Assembly: GCF_035222375.1 (NCBI RefSeq)
Contig: NW_026946363.1
Coordinates: forward strand, 5,146,001 to 5,210,000
Length of the DNA stretch: 64,000 nucleotides
Direction: 5' to 3'
Source: Podospora pseudocomata
Taxonomy: Eukaryota; Ascomycota; Sordariomycetes; Sordariales; Podosporaceae
The first letter of the stretch is position 1, and each line of letters opens with the position of its first letter. Shown here one piece after another: positions 1 to 11,648 of this stretch. The notes beneath the pieces are model-generated. The model saw nothing but the letters and a program-made list of their open reading frames with translations. It had not been told where the DNA came from and ran no database searches. A program made the translations under genes and the position numbers.

Positions 1-196
1 GGAATCCTAAAACACAAAACTCCAGAAGCAAACCCCCTGAGGATATCCAACTGTCCAGTAAAACCAACCCAGCAAACCTCCCATTTCCCTCCAAGCAACA
101 CCAAAAACACAAGGCCAAAAGAGACACAAACCTCCTCCATTTACTACTCCCACTCCCCCCCCTTCGCCCTGTCCCGACTTTGTACCGCTCTCCATC

Positions 197-2572
197 TCAC
201 TTCTTCTTCTGATTCTCCGGGTTGTACTTGTCCTTCCAAATCCTAAAAAAACTCGCCGTCAGCTCTCCAGTCTCCCCCAAACCAAAACCAAACCAGAAAA
301 TCTGCCCAACCGATTCCCGCTTCCCTTGAGTAACCGTACCACACCACAAATTACACAGCATCCATCCGCATCTTACGGGCCGGCGATACAAAAATGCGGT
401 GATAAGTAAACACAGCAAGAGGGCAACACACCACGGGGTGGGCGTACAACCGGCACTTGGCTCCAGCAAAAAGAAACGGAGACCTGCACCACCCACCCTT
501 ACACCACGCCCCCTCCATTAAAACAACCCAATCGGACAAAGGTACATATCAAAGGATATCAACCTCTCAGAATCCAAGACGGTGGAGGGGGTGTGGTGAG
601 AGAACAAAAAGTAGGGCGGACAGAAAAACGTATGGCTATCGAGACAGAACGAGCAGTTTTGCTCAACCTATCACGCAAACAAGACGCAAGTCATATCTGC
701 AACATTGTTCTGCCGTTGCGTAAATCACCACACACTGCGTAACTGCAGTCTTGTGTGGGAAAGAAGAGAAGGAGAAAAAAAAGCCGGATATGTGCTTACC
801 AGGTGTTTCCAATAATCTTGTTTCCGTTTTCTTCGGCTCTCCGGTAGTACTTCGCTGCCGTAAACTGTTGTGTTCATGCAGTTCAACTGTCAGCCTCATG
901 TGATGGACCTTAAAAAGAGTGTGGTGCTTCCCCCCCTCACTGAAAGAAGCTTGCGAATTGTGATTCGTCCTTTTCAGGCAAAAAAGCCCCGTTGATGCCC
1001 AACTTCTCCTAATTCGACAAGAAAGCCACACTTCCAACCGGCATCACTTGTTGACAGACCGACCGGAAAATGTGAACGTGGGAAGTCTGCCGCTGCTGCT
1101 TGTCCAGCTGGCATGGTCACGCCCAGGCAATCTCGATGCCGGCCTTCATGTGTGTACAAGCGACCAAAAAAAAAAGTTGACATCTGAGAAAATGTGAGAC
1201 AATATTTACTGACCTTGTCCTTCTTAGTGCCGAACCCCTCAAGATAGCACCATGCGACTTCGTTCATCGCGTCTGTAAACAACAAAAGATGAGCTGGTTA
1301 GCTTGCTCTCCACGGGCGTAGTCCAGAAATGGACGGCCAACATACCAGTATCGCCGAGATTCGCTGCCGTTTCGTAGTACTGAGATGCATTGTCAGTATC
1401 AACAAAAGATGTGTTCAACCCACGACGCTTCAGGAGGAGCTCTCTCGAGCACACTTGTGCAAAACTCGATATGCATACCAGCCACACGTTGAGACGTCAC
1501 CGTTAACCGTTCGCCGTTGCATTCAAATCAACAAGCAGCAGCAAGAAAAACAAACCTACCTGCTTTGCAGCAATGGGGTCCTTGGCAATACCCCATCCGT
1601 GTCGGAAGCAATTGGCCAATTCGAATATGGCCAGAACCAGCTCGCCCTTGGCTGCTCCTCCTTTCTTGAGTCCTGCTTGGAGGGCCATCTGCTCAATCTC
1701 GGCGGCGTTGGATGCTGCCGCAGAGAGATAGTTGACGGCGGCAGCAGTGTTCGGTTGGCAACCCCATCCGTGTCTGATATCCGTTAGCTTACGAACATAA
1801 CCATCATTGGACCAGCCCGCCATTTTGTTGATGCTTTGCGAGATGGACACTTCTGTCTCTAGTGCAGGCATGGCAGAGGCACATACCTGAGGGCGAGACC
1901 ATAGAGAACCTGGCTAAGGGGGTTGTTGGCCCCCTTAGGATCCGCTAACCGGCCAAACAACGCCGTCGACTCTTCCAGTTTTCCTGCCTCATGCAACCTG
2001 ATAGCCTCCTGGATATCCTCGTCGATGGCCTTCGATGACACCACCTTGACCCTGGGATCTGGCGCCTCGTCCGCGGACGCATCGCCTAAGCGCAACTGAG
2101 GTAGAGTCGGGGGAGAACTTCCGTGATCGGGGGTCCCTGGCCGGCTGCGATGCTTCTCGTTCTCGCGAGCAAGCAGAGTGGCTCGCTTCTCCCATTGCGA
2201 CTCGGTCCCGTCCTTGTCCTCGACGCCCCCCTCCGGAACCACGATCTCCGGCAGATCTTGCGGTACGATCTCGCTACTGGCTGGACTGCGGCTCAGGTGT
2301 AGCCGTTGCGATAGGCGCTTGTGGCCACCGCCTTGGTTGCTCGATGCAGATGCGCTTCGGCTGCGGTTACTTCGGAAGACGTCGAGGCTTCGGCGGGACT
2401 TCTGGGGTGTTTGCGGGCCTGGACTGAGGAACCCGTCGTTACTGGCACCAACGGGTTCTCCTGGAGGCTGGATCACCTCGGCACTATGGGTATCGGATCG
2501 CACAAACGTGAAATTGAGGGTGCTGTTTCCCTCCTCCTCCTCCTTCTTCCTGAACTTGTCGCGGAAGCCCAT
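197..2572 (-). CDS. Sel1-repeat protein, 367 aa, six exons
   Basis: Exons on the minus strand are 2572-1887, 1773-1560, 1379-1346, 1272-1214, 864-800 and 242-197. Frames join cleanly and every intron has GT..AG ends. Residues 1-170 are low-complexity and rich in Ser, Arg and Pro. From about residue 175 to the end run Sel1-like (SLR) helical repeats, visible as the motifs LALRHGWG, CFRHGWGI, YYETAANLGD, AWCYLEGFG and KYYRRAEENG. The tail WIWKDKY followed by a Lys-rich end is one I associate with fungal Sel1 proteins. SLR proteins usually act as scaffolds in signalling or membrane-associated complexes; the precise partner is not evident here. The last 14 codons sit behind a 557-nt intron (243-799), far longer than the other introns of this gene. 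The start ATG opens MGFRDKF. The family is fairly sure, the function is not. Confidence 0.82.
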
Positions 2573-3456
2573 CTTGGTAACGATTTGTCGACACGAGGCA
2601 AGCTAACGTCAGGTTTGGCACCGGGATATGTTTGCGATTTGAGTCCTACGGTAAAACAAAATGAAAGTCGAAGAGTTGGTTTCTTGGGAAGCCGAGGGGT
2701 CCGGCAAGGTGGGTTGGGTTATGCTGGGTACGTGTGATTGCCTATAATCTTGCCAAATTCACGATGCGACAGCCACGCAGGGTACAGATATCGACGTACT
2801 TGAGGCCGGCAAAGGAGAAGGAAGGATTGTGGTATTAAAAGAAGAGCAAAACGAAGGAGAGGCTGGCTATGTATTGGGACAGTGGTTAAGGTATGTTCTC
2901 AGTTGCACTTGGCGCCATGTTTGAAGTCCTCAGCCCGACGGCATTCTTCCTGGAGATTGGATGTCGTCCGTTTGAGATTCAGGCCTTGGGGCGGGGCGGA
3001 GTCTCCAACGCGGCGGAGGCTGCGGAGCGGGCTGTGGCACACCCGTGGACCCCTCCCTCATCGTCCCCAAGACAAGGGGGAGAAGGTTCAGCGGGCCGCC
3101 ATAGCATGCCATTGGTACATCAGGTAATTGACTGCGGTGATGTTGCTATGTGATCGGACATATGATTATATACCTAGACACCATGTAGAAAGCGAAACTG
3201 TGAGGACCGTTACAAGCTGCCTCTCGCAAAGCCAAGATAGAATAAGGAAAGATGACGGCTGCAAGAAGAGGTCTGTTTCAGTGCTTCTTGACAGCTGATG
3301 TCAGAGTCGAAAAGCTGAAGTGGCTGACAACCGGAAGTTACCAACGCGAGGCAGCAACTATTCCTGTATGGCCTGTGCTTCTCTCATCATAATACCTTGA
3401 TTGTTTTAGGCCACTCGTGTATCCAAAACGCGTTCTCGTTTTTAACAAATCATCAA
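2573..3456. other. Upstream region of the Sel1 gene
   Basis: This 884-nt stretch lies between the start of the minus-strand Sel1 gene and the tRNA. Short overlapping frames exist at 2882-3153 but none has a recognisable protein or good codon pattern. It most likely holds the promoter and 5' leader of the Sel1 gene. I see no other feature. Confidence 0.5.
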
Positions 3457-3552
3457 GCCCGATTAGCTCAGCTGGTTAGAGCGTCGTACTAATACTGGTA
3501 CACACCTGTAAATGGTATGCGAAGGTCAACAGTTCAATCCTGTTATTGGGCA
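3457..3552 (+). tRNA. tRNA-Ile (anticodon AAU) with a 22-nt intron
   Basis: The acceptor stem GCCCGAT pairs with ATTGGGC (one G-U pair), followed by an A discriminator. The D arm is GCTC..GAGC. The anticodon stem TCGTA/TGCGA encloses the loop CTAATA+A, giving anticodon AAT at 3491-3493. The T arm is AACAG-TTCAATC-CTGTT. A 22-nt intron (3495-3516) sits at the canonical position just 3' of nucleotide 37. The internal A box (TAGCTCAGCTGG) and B-box-like T arm are present. Confidence 0.93.
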
Positions 3553-3566
3553 TACGCTTATGTATG

Positions 3567-3573
3567 TTTTTTT
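3567..3573 (+). terminator. RNA polymerase III terminator of the tRNA
   Basis: A run of seven T residues begins 14 nt after the tRNA end, the usual Pol III termination signal. Confidence 0.7.
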
Positions 3574-3901
3574 GTGAGCCTGCTCACTATTTTCCTTCTC
3601 CTTTTGCTTGCCTCAAAATCCACGGCCACTTTTTTGTCGGATATGGTGGTTTTGGGATGTCATGCTGTCAATGTAGCCATGTGGAGCAAAGCCCATATTT
3701 GGCGGACTCTAACCAGGTCTGGAGGAGGCTGTTCTTGCTCACAATAAATTCGGCGCCAGCACGGACCTCATGTTCACGACCCTGAGCTCAATTGACAATT
3801 GGACAAGAGACCGATAGCATCGCAATTGGTTTTCGTCTCATGGCCGATTCTTTTGGATTTGGCCGAGGCAGCGCGTCGGCATTGCCTCCCACGGAACCAC
3901 C
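3574..3901. other. Spacer and leader before the proline-rich gene
   Basis: Non-coding spacer of 328 nt, likely carrying the promoter and 5' leader of the gene at 3902. No distinct motif was recognised. Confidence 0.4.
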
Positions 3902-6217
3902 ATGGCTCCCACGCCAAAAACTACGCCAATTCGCCGGCCCCTGACCTTGAAAGGAGTCGAGAGAAAGAAGCCTGGGCCAGCGCCGAAACCCTTGTCTGAG
4001 AAGCTCAAGGCGAAGGCCCTCAAGCAGATTAAACGCGTCGAACGAAGCTACACCCGCGAGCGCAAGATCGAAGTATTGCTTTATCTCCTTACCCACCGCG
4101 TCCCGGACTCTGGCCCCCGAAAAACACCACGCCGCCGGATTGGCCAGCCCCAAGAAGATTGCTCAACACAACCGGTTGTCGAGAATGAGAATGGAGAACT
4201 TGTTTGGTACAGAGCACCCACGTACGCCGAAGCTTCGGACTTTTGGAAGATTCCTACGCCAACGATTCAGGGATGGTGGGATTCACGGGACAAACTACTC
4301 GAGGGGACGGGTATTGAAGTCCCCAAGGTCGGGCCAGGAGGTGTTCCAAAGGCGTTGGAAGGCTGGAAACCACTGAGCCAGCGTTCAACATTTCGAACCA
4401 AAGAAGGAATGCAGCAGGAGGAACCAGTGGTGACGGTTGCGAACCCAAATTCGAACGGTGCCACTCCAACTCCCTCGTCATCTGCTGGGGCTTCGTCTGC
4501 TGTACCAATAACAACAGCACCGATGACCCCGTCCGTTCGAATCATAGGTCGTGTGAATCCACAACCGCATTACAAACCACCTCCGCCAGCACCTCGACCA
4601 TTTGCCCCATTAGCCCCCGCTCCGGCACAGCAAATGCCACCGGCTCAAAATAGGCCAGTGGCACAGGCCCCTCCGGTTCAGACCCCTCCCGTCGCGCCAG
4701 CAAATCGGCCGGCAGCCCAACCAGCTCCGCAGCATGCTCCGCAACCCGGAAAACCTGGCCTCCAACCCGCCGCACACCAGGCTCCGGCGTATCCACAAAT
4801 ACCGCCGGCTTTTGACCCTTCAAACTATGTTGTGCTATACACTGGGCCTCATCCCGGACCTTGGAGCTATCCTGGGCAGCATTGCATACCGCCGGGCACG
4901 GTGCTGCCCATTGTTTACGCCGGGCAACCAGTCGAGCTCGGGCCGCCATGTTTTGTGACTGTATATCCCGGCCCACCTTCGTCTGCGCTTACGCCGCCAG
5001 CTCCGAGTAACATGCACAACCGGGCTCCACAACCGGCCCCGCAAACCGGTCAACATTCGGCAGGTCAAGCCCAAGGCCCACCACAAGCTCCGCATCCCGG
5101 ACAACAGCAAACTCCACCACCACCACCCGGTTATCGTCCGCCACACGTATCAAATGGACCTCCGCCTAATGCCCAACCTCCACAAGGGCAAAGACCAACT
5201 GGACCGTCGCCGCCAGTTCCATATGTAGGACCGTCAGGATACATCGGCCCATATGCACCACCTGGGTTCGCACCAGCTAACCAAGCCGGTCCACCCCCGC
5301 AACCACAGAACGCCGTATCCCAAGGCCGGTCCTCATTACGGACACCAGGTGCGAACACCGGACGTGCCAGCAAGCCGAAGTCTCGAGTCCAGCCGCCTCC
5401 GGCCGTGCCCAACGGTGTCAGTACCCAGCTTGAGTCCGGAAATAATGGTCAAACTCCCGTTGCAGCCCAAGACCCATCTGCGGCCGGTTCTACTTCTAGC
5501 TCTGATGCGTCTGTCTCTACACCTGCGGAAACTCAGGTAACTGGTTCGGTCGATGTACAACATCAAGACGCCAGCAACGACAAAAATCGGCCCGACAGTC
5601 ATGTTCACGATCAGGCCAGTGAACCGACGCCCAGCACTCAGGCGCCGATGTCGCCAAGTGGTGATCAAGATGGGGTGGTGCCAGCAAATACTGTCTCAGG
5701 GGAGTCAACAGCAATAGATCGAGATTCCTCGTCTGCGGAGGCTGATTCAGAAAAGGCTGCGGCAACGACCCTAGAAGAAACTATGCAAGACCCCACACCA
5801 CAAGAAGAGACGAACGTCACTCCCACAACGGCTGAAGACGATACCGCGATGGAGGAGGTGCTGGAGCATGTCATGGAGGAGGCGATGAAGCAAGAGGCGA
5901 TGCTGGAAGACTCGGCTGGTGGTGAGACACCTGCTTCTTTGTCGGGGTTGTCCTCGCCTAATGATGGCGCGGATGCGACGCGGATGGAAATCGACAGTGA
6001 AGAGGCAAAGTACTCGTCACCGTCACAGAACGGGGAGGCGTATGAGACACCGTATGAAACGCCTGCTGTTGTTGAGACTGACGGTGATGATGAGGGTGAT
6101 GAGGGTGATGAGGGTGATGAGGGTGATGAGGATGATGTCATGGTTGATACACCGCCCGAAGACAATGCACAACCTGCTTCGTCAGAGGCGGAGGCAGTGG
6201 AGAGTGAAGAGGAGTAG
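3902..6217 (+). CDS. Proline-rich putative nuclear protein with HTH-like N-terminus, 771 aa
   Basis: A single uninterrupted frame whose ATG lies in the strong context CCACCATGG. Residues 20-60 are basic and include an AT-hook-like KKPGPAPK stretch. Residues 50-130 look like a helix-turn-helix region: RKIEVLLYLL, then YAEASDFWKIPTPTIQGWW, similar in shape to psq/CENP-B-type DNA-binding helices. Residues 210-500 are extremely rich in Pro, Gln and Ala (disordered). Residues 540-771 are rich in Ser, Thr, Glu and Asp, ending in a Gly-Asp-Glu tandem repeat and an acidic tail. This architecture suggests a chromatin or transcription regulator, but that is inference and I do not recognise a named family. 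It is convergent with the UTP12 gene, with 346 nt between stop codons. Confidence 0.8.
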   Translation: MAPTPKTTPIRRPLTLKGVERKKPGPAPKPLSEKLKAKALKQIKRVERSYTRERKIEVLLYLLTHRVPDSGPRKTPRRRIGQPQEDCSTQPVVENENGELVWYRAPTYAEASDFWKIPTPTIQGWWDSRDKLLEGTGIEVPKVGPGGVPKALEGWKPLSQRSTFRTKEGMQQEEPVVTVANPNSNGATPTPSSSAGASSAVPITTAPMTPSVRIIGRVNPQPHYKPPPPAPRPFAPLAPAPAQQMPPAQNRPVAQAPPVQTPPVAPANRPAAQPAPQHAPQPGKPGLQPAAHQAPAYPQIPPAFDPSNYVVLYTGPHPGPWSYPGQHCIPPGTVLPIVYAGQPVELGPPCFVTVYPGPPSSALTPPAPSNMHNRAPQPAPQTGQHSAGQAQGPPQAPHPGQQQTPPPPPGYRPPHVSNGPPPNAQPPQGQRPTGPSPPVPYVGPSGYIGPYAPPGFAPANQAGPPPQPQNAVSQGRSSLRTPGANTGRASKPKSRVQPPPAVPNGVSTQLESGNNGQTPVAAQDPSAAGSTSSSDASVSTPAETQVTGSVDVQHQDASNDKNRPDSHVHDQASEPTPSTQAPMSPSGDQDGVVPANTVSGESTAIDRDSSSAEADSEKAAATTLEETMQDPTPQEETNVTPTTAEDDTAMEEVLEHVMEEAMKQEAMLEDSAGGETPASLSGLSSPNDGADATRMEIDSEEAKYSSPSQNGEAYETPYETPAVVETDGDDEGDEGDEGDEGDEDDVMVDTPPEDNAQPASSEAEAVESEEE
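6083..6136 (+). repeat. In-frame 9-bp tandem repeat (GGTGATGAG)n
   Basis: About five tandem copies of the 9-bp unit encode Gly-Asp-Glu repeats near the C-terminus of the proline-rich protein. Such units change copy number easily between strains. Confidence 0.9.
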
Positions 6218-6563
6218 TGGTCCTGATTAATTTGTAAATAATGTGCTGGATGTGGGTGGTATTTTGTTGTCGTGGAAACACAACAAGTTTAGCGTTGATA
6301 TTCACTAAAGCGAAAGTGATTCAAGGGGGACTGGGAAAAGGGTAGGGGGAAAGATACCATGGACTGAGTCGCAAGATAATCATAATGACAAAAACTGCCA
6401 GAGCAGCACAAAGTATCACAAAACTTCAAAGATGTTGAACTTGAGATTTTACTCAAATTCAGAAACACCATCTCTATCTACCATGCCATTTAACAAGCCA
6501 TCAGAAAGCTCCCCACTCGCTTTTCTTCACCACACATTTGCCCCAAACCATCCATTACCAAGT
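6218..6563. other. Convergent 3' spacer
   Basis: This 346-nt region separates the stop codons of the proline-rich gene and the UTP12 gene and should hold both 3' UTRs. It is AT-richer than the flanking coding sequence. Nothing else was seen. Confidence 0.5.
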
Positions 6564-9504
6564 CTAAGAAAGACTAGCAAAAGCCCTCTTCCTCACCTCC
6601 TTCTTCTGCTTCTCCTCCTCCTCCCAATTCTCATCCACGAACCCCTTGACACTCCTCTCCTCAATCTGCATCCCCACCACCCTCAACGCCGCAATATTAT
6701 ACCCCATCTCATCCTTCTGCTTCCTCAGCGCCTGCCTCAGATTGACTCTGATCCCGTCCAGCATCTGGCGCATCGTCCTGCTGCTGACAATCTGCTTGTG
6801 GTGGGTTTTGAGCATGAAAAACAAGATCCTGCAGGTGAGAGGGATGTTCATGCTCCGTAGCGCGAAGAGGTTCAAAAAGGTGAACAGCATCGGCACTGAC
6901 GCAAAGGGAAGAACCAGAAGCGCATCGTGGAGCGCGGACGCTTTGATCTTGGAGAGGGTGTTCATCACGTATTGCTCCGCCGTGATGTTCCCCAGCGCCA
7001 TGAAGATGGCGTGCCGTTGCGGCGGCGCAAGGTTGGGGTTGGAAGCCTTGGCTACTTCCCACTCTTTCACCACGTTGAGGTCTTCCAGGCCGAGCTCGAG
7101 GGCCTCGGCTATTCTCTCTCCTGCCATCAACGTCTCAACCGTCTGTTTTGATGCTGCGGCAACCTCGCGGTTTTCATCCTGGGCGTCGGCGTCTTGCTCC
7201 AGGGAGGTGGTGAGCGTAGATTCGTAGAGCTCTTCCAGTTCCTTTTCGCGCTCTTCCTCGAGGAAGATCTGCTCGTCCGTTTCCTCCCATACACGAATAG
7301 ACTTGTCGTGAGAGGCGGACACGAGGAAGTTACCCGCGTGGGAGATGGCAAGGGCCCAGATCTCCCCGTGGTGGCCGTCGATACGTTGGATTTGCTCGAA
7401 TTTATCCCCGTCCCAGTATTTGATCGTGCGGTCTTTGGACGCGGAAAAGAAGTGATGTCCGTTGCCGTCCGAGTTGTGGGGGATGAAGGCTACTTGGAGG
7501 ATCGAGTCTTGGTGACCAAACAAGGCTTTGTGGCAATCGCCGAAATCGAGACCCCATATTCTGATGTTCTTGTCGGCGGAGGAGGTGATGATTAGTTTGC
7601 TGTCGAAGGAGATGTCCATGCTTAAGACGGGGAGTTTGTGGCCGTAGAGGTTGAGGTAGAGTTTGAGGGAGTCAACAAAGAAGACCTTGACTGTGCTGTC
7701 GAGGAGAGACACAGCCAGGAGCTTGGAGTCGGGGGAGAATTTCAGACTGAGAATGTCGTCAGATACCTTGAGTATCCTCGACTGGACCAGCTTGAGTTTT
7801 GGTGTGGTTCTCGTGGTGCCAAGAACTTGCTCCTGGACAATCTTGAAGTCCCAGAATTTCGCTGCTTTGTCGGCACCTCCTGACACCACAGACTTGCCAT
7901 CTGGGTGGACTTGTAGCGCCCAGATAGCATGGCCCTCGTGTGCATTCACGCTCTCCAGCAACGCCGCGGAAGCCACATCGTACAGTTGGAGCTCTCCCTC
8001 CTTAGTTCCCACCACAACCACCTTGTCACCTGGCAAAAATGCGCAGCAGAGCGCATAACCACACTCAAATGTTCTGATGCAAACTTGTGTCTTTACGTTC
8101 CAAATCTTGAGCGAACCATTGGCAGCAGATGCCAGCATTTTGTCGTCCGAGCTGAGTGATAGCGAGCGGACGTCTGTGCGATGGCCTGGGAGATCAACAC
8201 CCAGTGCCTTGTTGTAATCTGCGACGTCGGTCTTGGACTTGAGCTTGTCCTTTCCAACAATCGTATAGAGCTCCAACAAGTTGTTTGTGGACCCTACAAG
8301 TAATTGCAGGTCCTTGCTCCCTTGTTGTATCGCCCAGTCGACTGATCTGACCTTGCCCGTGGTTCGTACGATAACGTGCTGCGCAAACACATCAGAAATC
8401 TCGGCCTTGTTGATGTCGTCGGCGCCCTCATCCTCCATGTCAACATCGGCACCCTTCTTATCTTTTGCCAGCTTCTCCTTTCTTCTCTTCTTTTTCCTGG
8501 CCAAGCTCTTCTTGACCTCTGATTCCGTCCGTATCCTCCAAACTTCAACGTTCTTCTCGACTCCGTGTACGGCGAAGTAATCCCGGCGGGGGTGGAAAAT
8601 AACCTCGACTGCGCGCTCTTTGCTCGATCGGTGTAATGTGCCTCTGTCGTGGAGGAAGTTTACTGATTGTGAAAGGTCGACTCGTTGCGCCGAGGCAGCC
8701 AGTGCCACGACATCCAATGCCCACACCTTCATTTCGCCATCGTTCCCAGCAGTCACGCAGCCGCTCAGATCCGGCGAAACTCCTAGCGCCCAGCATTCGC
8801 CATTGCTTTGCGCAACGTGTGTCTCGATACAGTGGCGGGATGAGAGATCCCAGAGCTTAATCAGTGAATCTTTTCCTGTCGTAAGAAGGAATCCCTCTGC
8901 GCCCTCGTTGCCCACCGCCATCAACGCCTGCTCTCCATCTTCTTCCTGCACCACCGGCTCCGGCTCAATGAACCTCAGGCCGGTAACCTGATCTTTGTGT
9001 CCTCTCAGCTTGTACTGTCCCACCTCGGCCACCAGATCCCAAACAATAACGTCGGTATCCTTCGAACCGGAGGCCAGGCGCACACCAGTCCTGTCGAAAG
9101 CGAGAATAGTGACGGCCGACTTGTGGCCGTTGAAGCTCACTACGGAAGTGGCGATCTTGCTGTCCCAAATGCGAATACTGCCATTTTCGTAGCCGACAGC
9201 GAACAGATCGGGGTCGGTCTTGCTTTGCGCGATTGCGGTTACCAGAGCTCTGTTGTTCTCTTCTTTCCAGCGGCTGAGGAGTTCGCCCTTCTTGATATCC
9301 CAGACTAGCACCTCCTCATTGGCGGCGACGACAGCTTGGCCGGCGCTGCTTTTCGTCTTGTCCTTGGACGACCAGACAATGTTGGAGCTGCTGGATGCGA
9401 CGACGCCGAAGGACTTTGATGGCTCGAATTTTCTGAGACGGTTAGGGGTGTTATCGAACAGAGCGATGGTTTCAGACAGATACTTACAGGTAGGACTTGA
9501 CCAT
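6564..9504 (-). CDS. UTP12: U3 snoRNP protein UTP12/DIP2 (WDR3), 961 aa
   Basis: Exons are 9504-9488 (MVKSYL..) and 9432-6564, split by a 55-nt intron with GTAAGT donor and CTCAG acceptor. The tiny first exon restores the family-typical start MVKSYLKFEPSKSFGVV. The longer open frame reading upstream through the intron is spurious. Many WD40 repeats follow in two propellers, with motifs such as VLVWDIKKGE, SIRIWDSK, LIKLWDLS, NIRIWGLDFG and SIRVWEETDE. A lysine-rich loop lies near residue 320, and the C-terminal 200 residues match the helical Utp12 domain. The protein belongs to the UTP-B module of the SSU processome and acts in nucleolar 18S rRNA processing. Yeast Dip2 is 943 aa, so the length fits. 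The gene is divergent from ARPC2. Confidence 0.95.
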
Positions 9505-9854
9505 ATTTGCGACTCGAGATTATCCAATGCAGGCGCACCTCTCAATCGTTGTGGAATGTCCTTGCGCTTCGAGGGAAGTGCTTGTCTTGCCCAGGACTTT
9601 TTTTTGGCGGCGATAAGATAAGAATTGCAAAGGTGAAAACACCGACACTAGCCACACCCGTCGGCAGGGGTTCAGTGGCTGCGGCTCCAGGAATTGCGGG
9701 GCAGTAGCTTCAGGGGAGGGGCCTGGTCCGCAGCTTGTCGCAAGCCGAGCAACGTCAGCCTTCCCAGTTGCAACTGACAGGCCCCACTAAAGCTTTCCCC
9801 CAACTTCATCATCAACACCATAGCTACCCGTCGAAGCCGAAACCAGGGGACAAG
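9505..9854. promoter_or_regulatory. Divergent promoter region UTP12 / ARPC2
   Basis: A 350-nt intergenic region between two start codons in opposite directions must contain both promoters. No clear TATA box was seen, which fits housekeeping genes. Confidence 0.5.
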
Positions 9855-11007
9855 ATGTTGCTGCTCGATTACCAGAATGTGCTGATACAAACGGTGCTCA
9901 CGGAGCGTTTCTCCGGGTGAGTGTTGTCTTGTCTCTACCAATCTCACCGCCAAGCCCCCCCTGACCATCACCGCCATAGCTAACCAACAATGCGCCCAAC
10001 ACAGAGCACCCCCCGTGTCCATCGACCAGACCGTGTCCGACTTTGACGGCGTCATCTTCCACATCTCCACCCCCGACACCAAGACGAAGATTGTTGTGTC
10101 TATGCAAATCCGCTGCTACAAGGACCTTGTTCGTTACGGCGCTGAGGAGCTCCTGGCTGAGGAATATGGCCCGTATGTTATCCCGCCCGAGCCGGGTTAT
10201 GACTTTTCCCTCCAGATCGACCTCGAGAATCTCCCAGAGGACAAGGAAGCCCGCGATGCGTTGATCATGAAGATTGCTCTGTTGAAGCGCAATGCCATGG
10301 CTGCCCCTTTTAAGCAGGCGTACGAGGAGCACTACCACCTGAAGGCCGAGGCGGCCAAGTTCACATCCGAAGAAGCGCCACAGGGTGTCAAGGAGGGCGG
10401 GTCCGTGAAGGCTATTCAGTACCGTGAGGAGGAGGCGATCTATGTCAAGGCCAGTCATGATCGCGTCACTGTTATTTTCAGTACCGTGTTCAGGGAGGAG
10501 ACGGATCGCGTGTTTGGAAAGGTGTTCATCCAGGAGTTTGTGGATGCCCGCCGGAGAGCTATTCAGAACGCGCCTCAGGTGCTGTTCAGGAATGATCCAC
10601 CATTGGAGTTGCAGGGTGTGCCGGGTGTGAAGAATACCGGCACCGGGGAGATTGGTTATGTTACTTTTGGTATGTCTCGACATAACCGGCGTGGGTTGAC
10701 ATGTGCTAACATACAAACTAGTTTTGTTCCCTCGCCACTTGACTCCTCAGCGTATGAATGATGTTATTTCACATATTCAGACCTTCCGCGATTACTTCCA
10801 CTACCATATCAAGGCCTCCAAGGCTTATATCCACACTCGGATGAGAAGGCGGACGGCAGACTTCCTCCAGGGTAAGTTCATTCCCTACCACTGTTCCCTT
10901 GAGTATCATCCTAACGCTTTATATCAGTCCTCCGGAGAGCGAGACCAGAGAACGAAGAAAAGGAGCGCAAGACAGCGAGCGGGAGAACCTTCAAGGCTGG
11001 AAACTAG
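9855..11007 (+). CDS. arc2: Arp2/3 complex subunit 2 (ARPC2/p34), 318 aa
   Basis: Exons are 9855-9916, 10005-10669, 10722-10871 and 10928-11007, all with GT..AG introns and consistent phases. The protein opens [15 protein letters not shown] and contains the family hallmarks [39 protein letters not shown] and [14 protein letters not shown]. It ends in a basic tail. ARPC2 forms the structural core of the Arp2/3 complex, which nucleates branched actin filaments at endocytic patches. Length and motifs match the family closely. The gene is divergent from UTP12 with a 350-nt shared upstream region. Confidence 0.96.
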
Positions 11008-11630
11008 TTTGTTTGGGGCGTGTTTTGGAGTTGAGCGTCTTTTATGGATGTTGTGTATAGGGTAGAGCAATGCAAGCAACGGTCGGGTGACTAATTTACA
11101 GACAAGACCTTGGATCGCTGCTCCTTCCCACATCACTGCGTTACCGCATCAACCACTGCCACATCAACACGTTACCCCTTCATCATGTCAACACACTACC
11201 CCTTGGCCACAGTAATCCATTACCCTTTATAGAATTGGCGCATTGCCCCTTCGCCATCTTATCATACCACTAGTTCTAGTCGCTTTGGAGACCCTCACTT
11301 GTTTCTTTTTGACATATTGACATATCAATACAGGGTAGCGTACCTTGGACATCTTACCTTGTCTTGTCAGGGGCACTTCAACCGTCAGCTGCACTTTCCC
11401 TTCTATTCATATCCGGCACTGTAAAATTTGCAAACCCACCAACGCTCTTCGTTTACTCCTCCTTCCGTCTTCGGAATCCCCTCATTTTCACTCATCTAGC
11501 CATACCCCTTGACCCAGAGGGCCAGGTTTCACAGCATCCACCTGGCGTGTTACAGCTTCAAGTCGTGCCCACCGCCGGAGCCGCATGTCCGGTATCTCTT
11601 CGTTTAGGGTTTTTTCCTTTCCTTTTACTT

Positions 11631-11648
11631 ACCTACCTACCTAGGTAC
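11631..11648. repeat. TACCTAGGTA-type palindromic element
   Basis: ACCTACCTACCTAGGTAC, a tetranucleotide-based palindrome, occurs here and in similar form at 13388-13406 and 36721-36737. Such motifs are frequent in promoters of filamentous ascomycetes. Confidence 0.6.

Noticed and set aside
9433-9545. N-terminal extension of UTP12 reading through the first intron
   Set aside because: The spliced start MVKSYLKFEPSK matches the family, while the read-through peptide does not.
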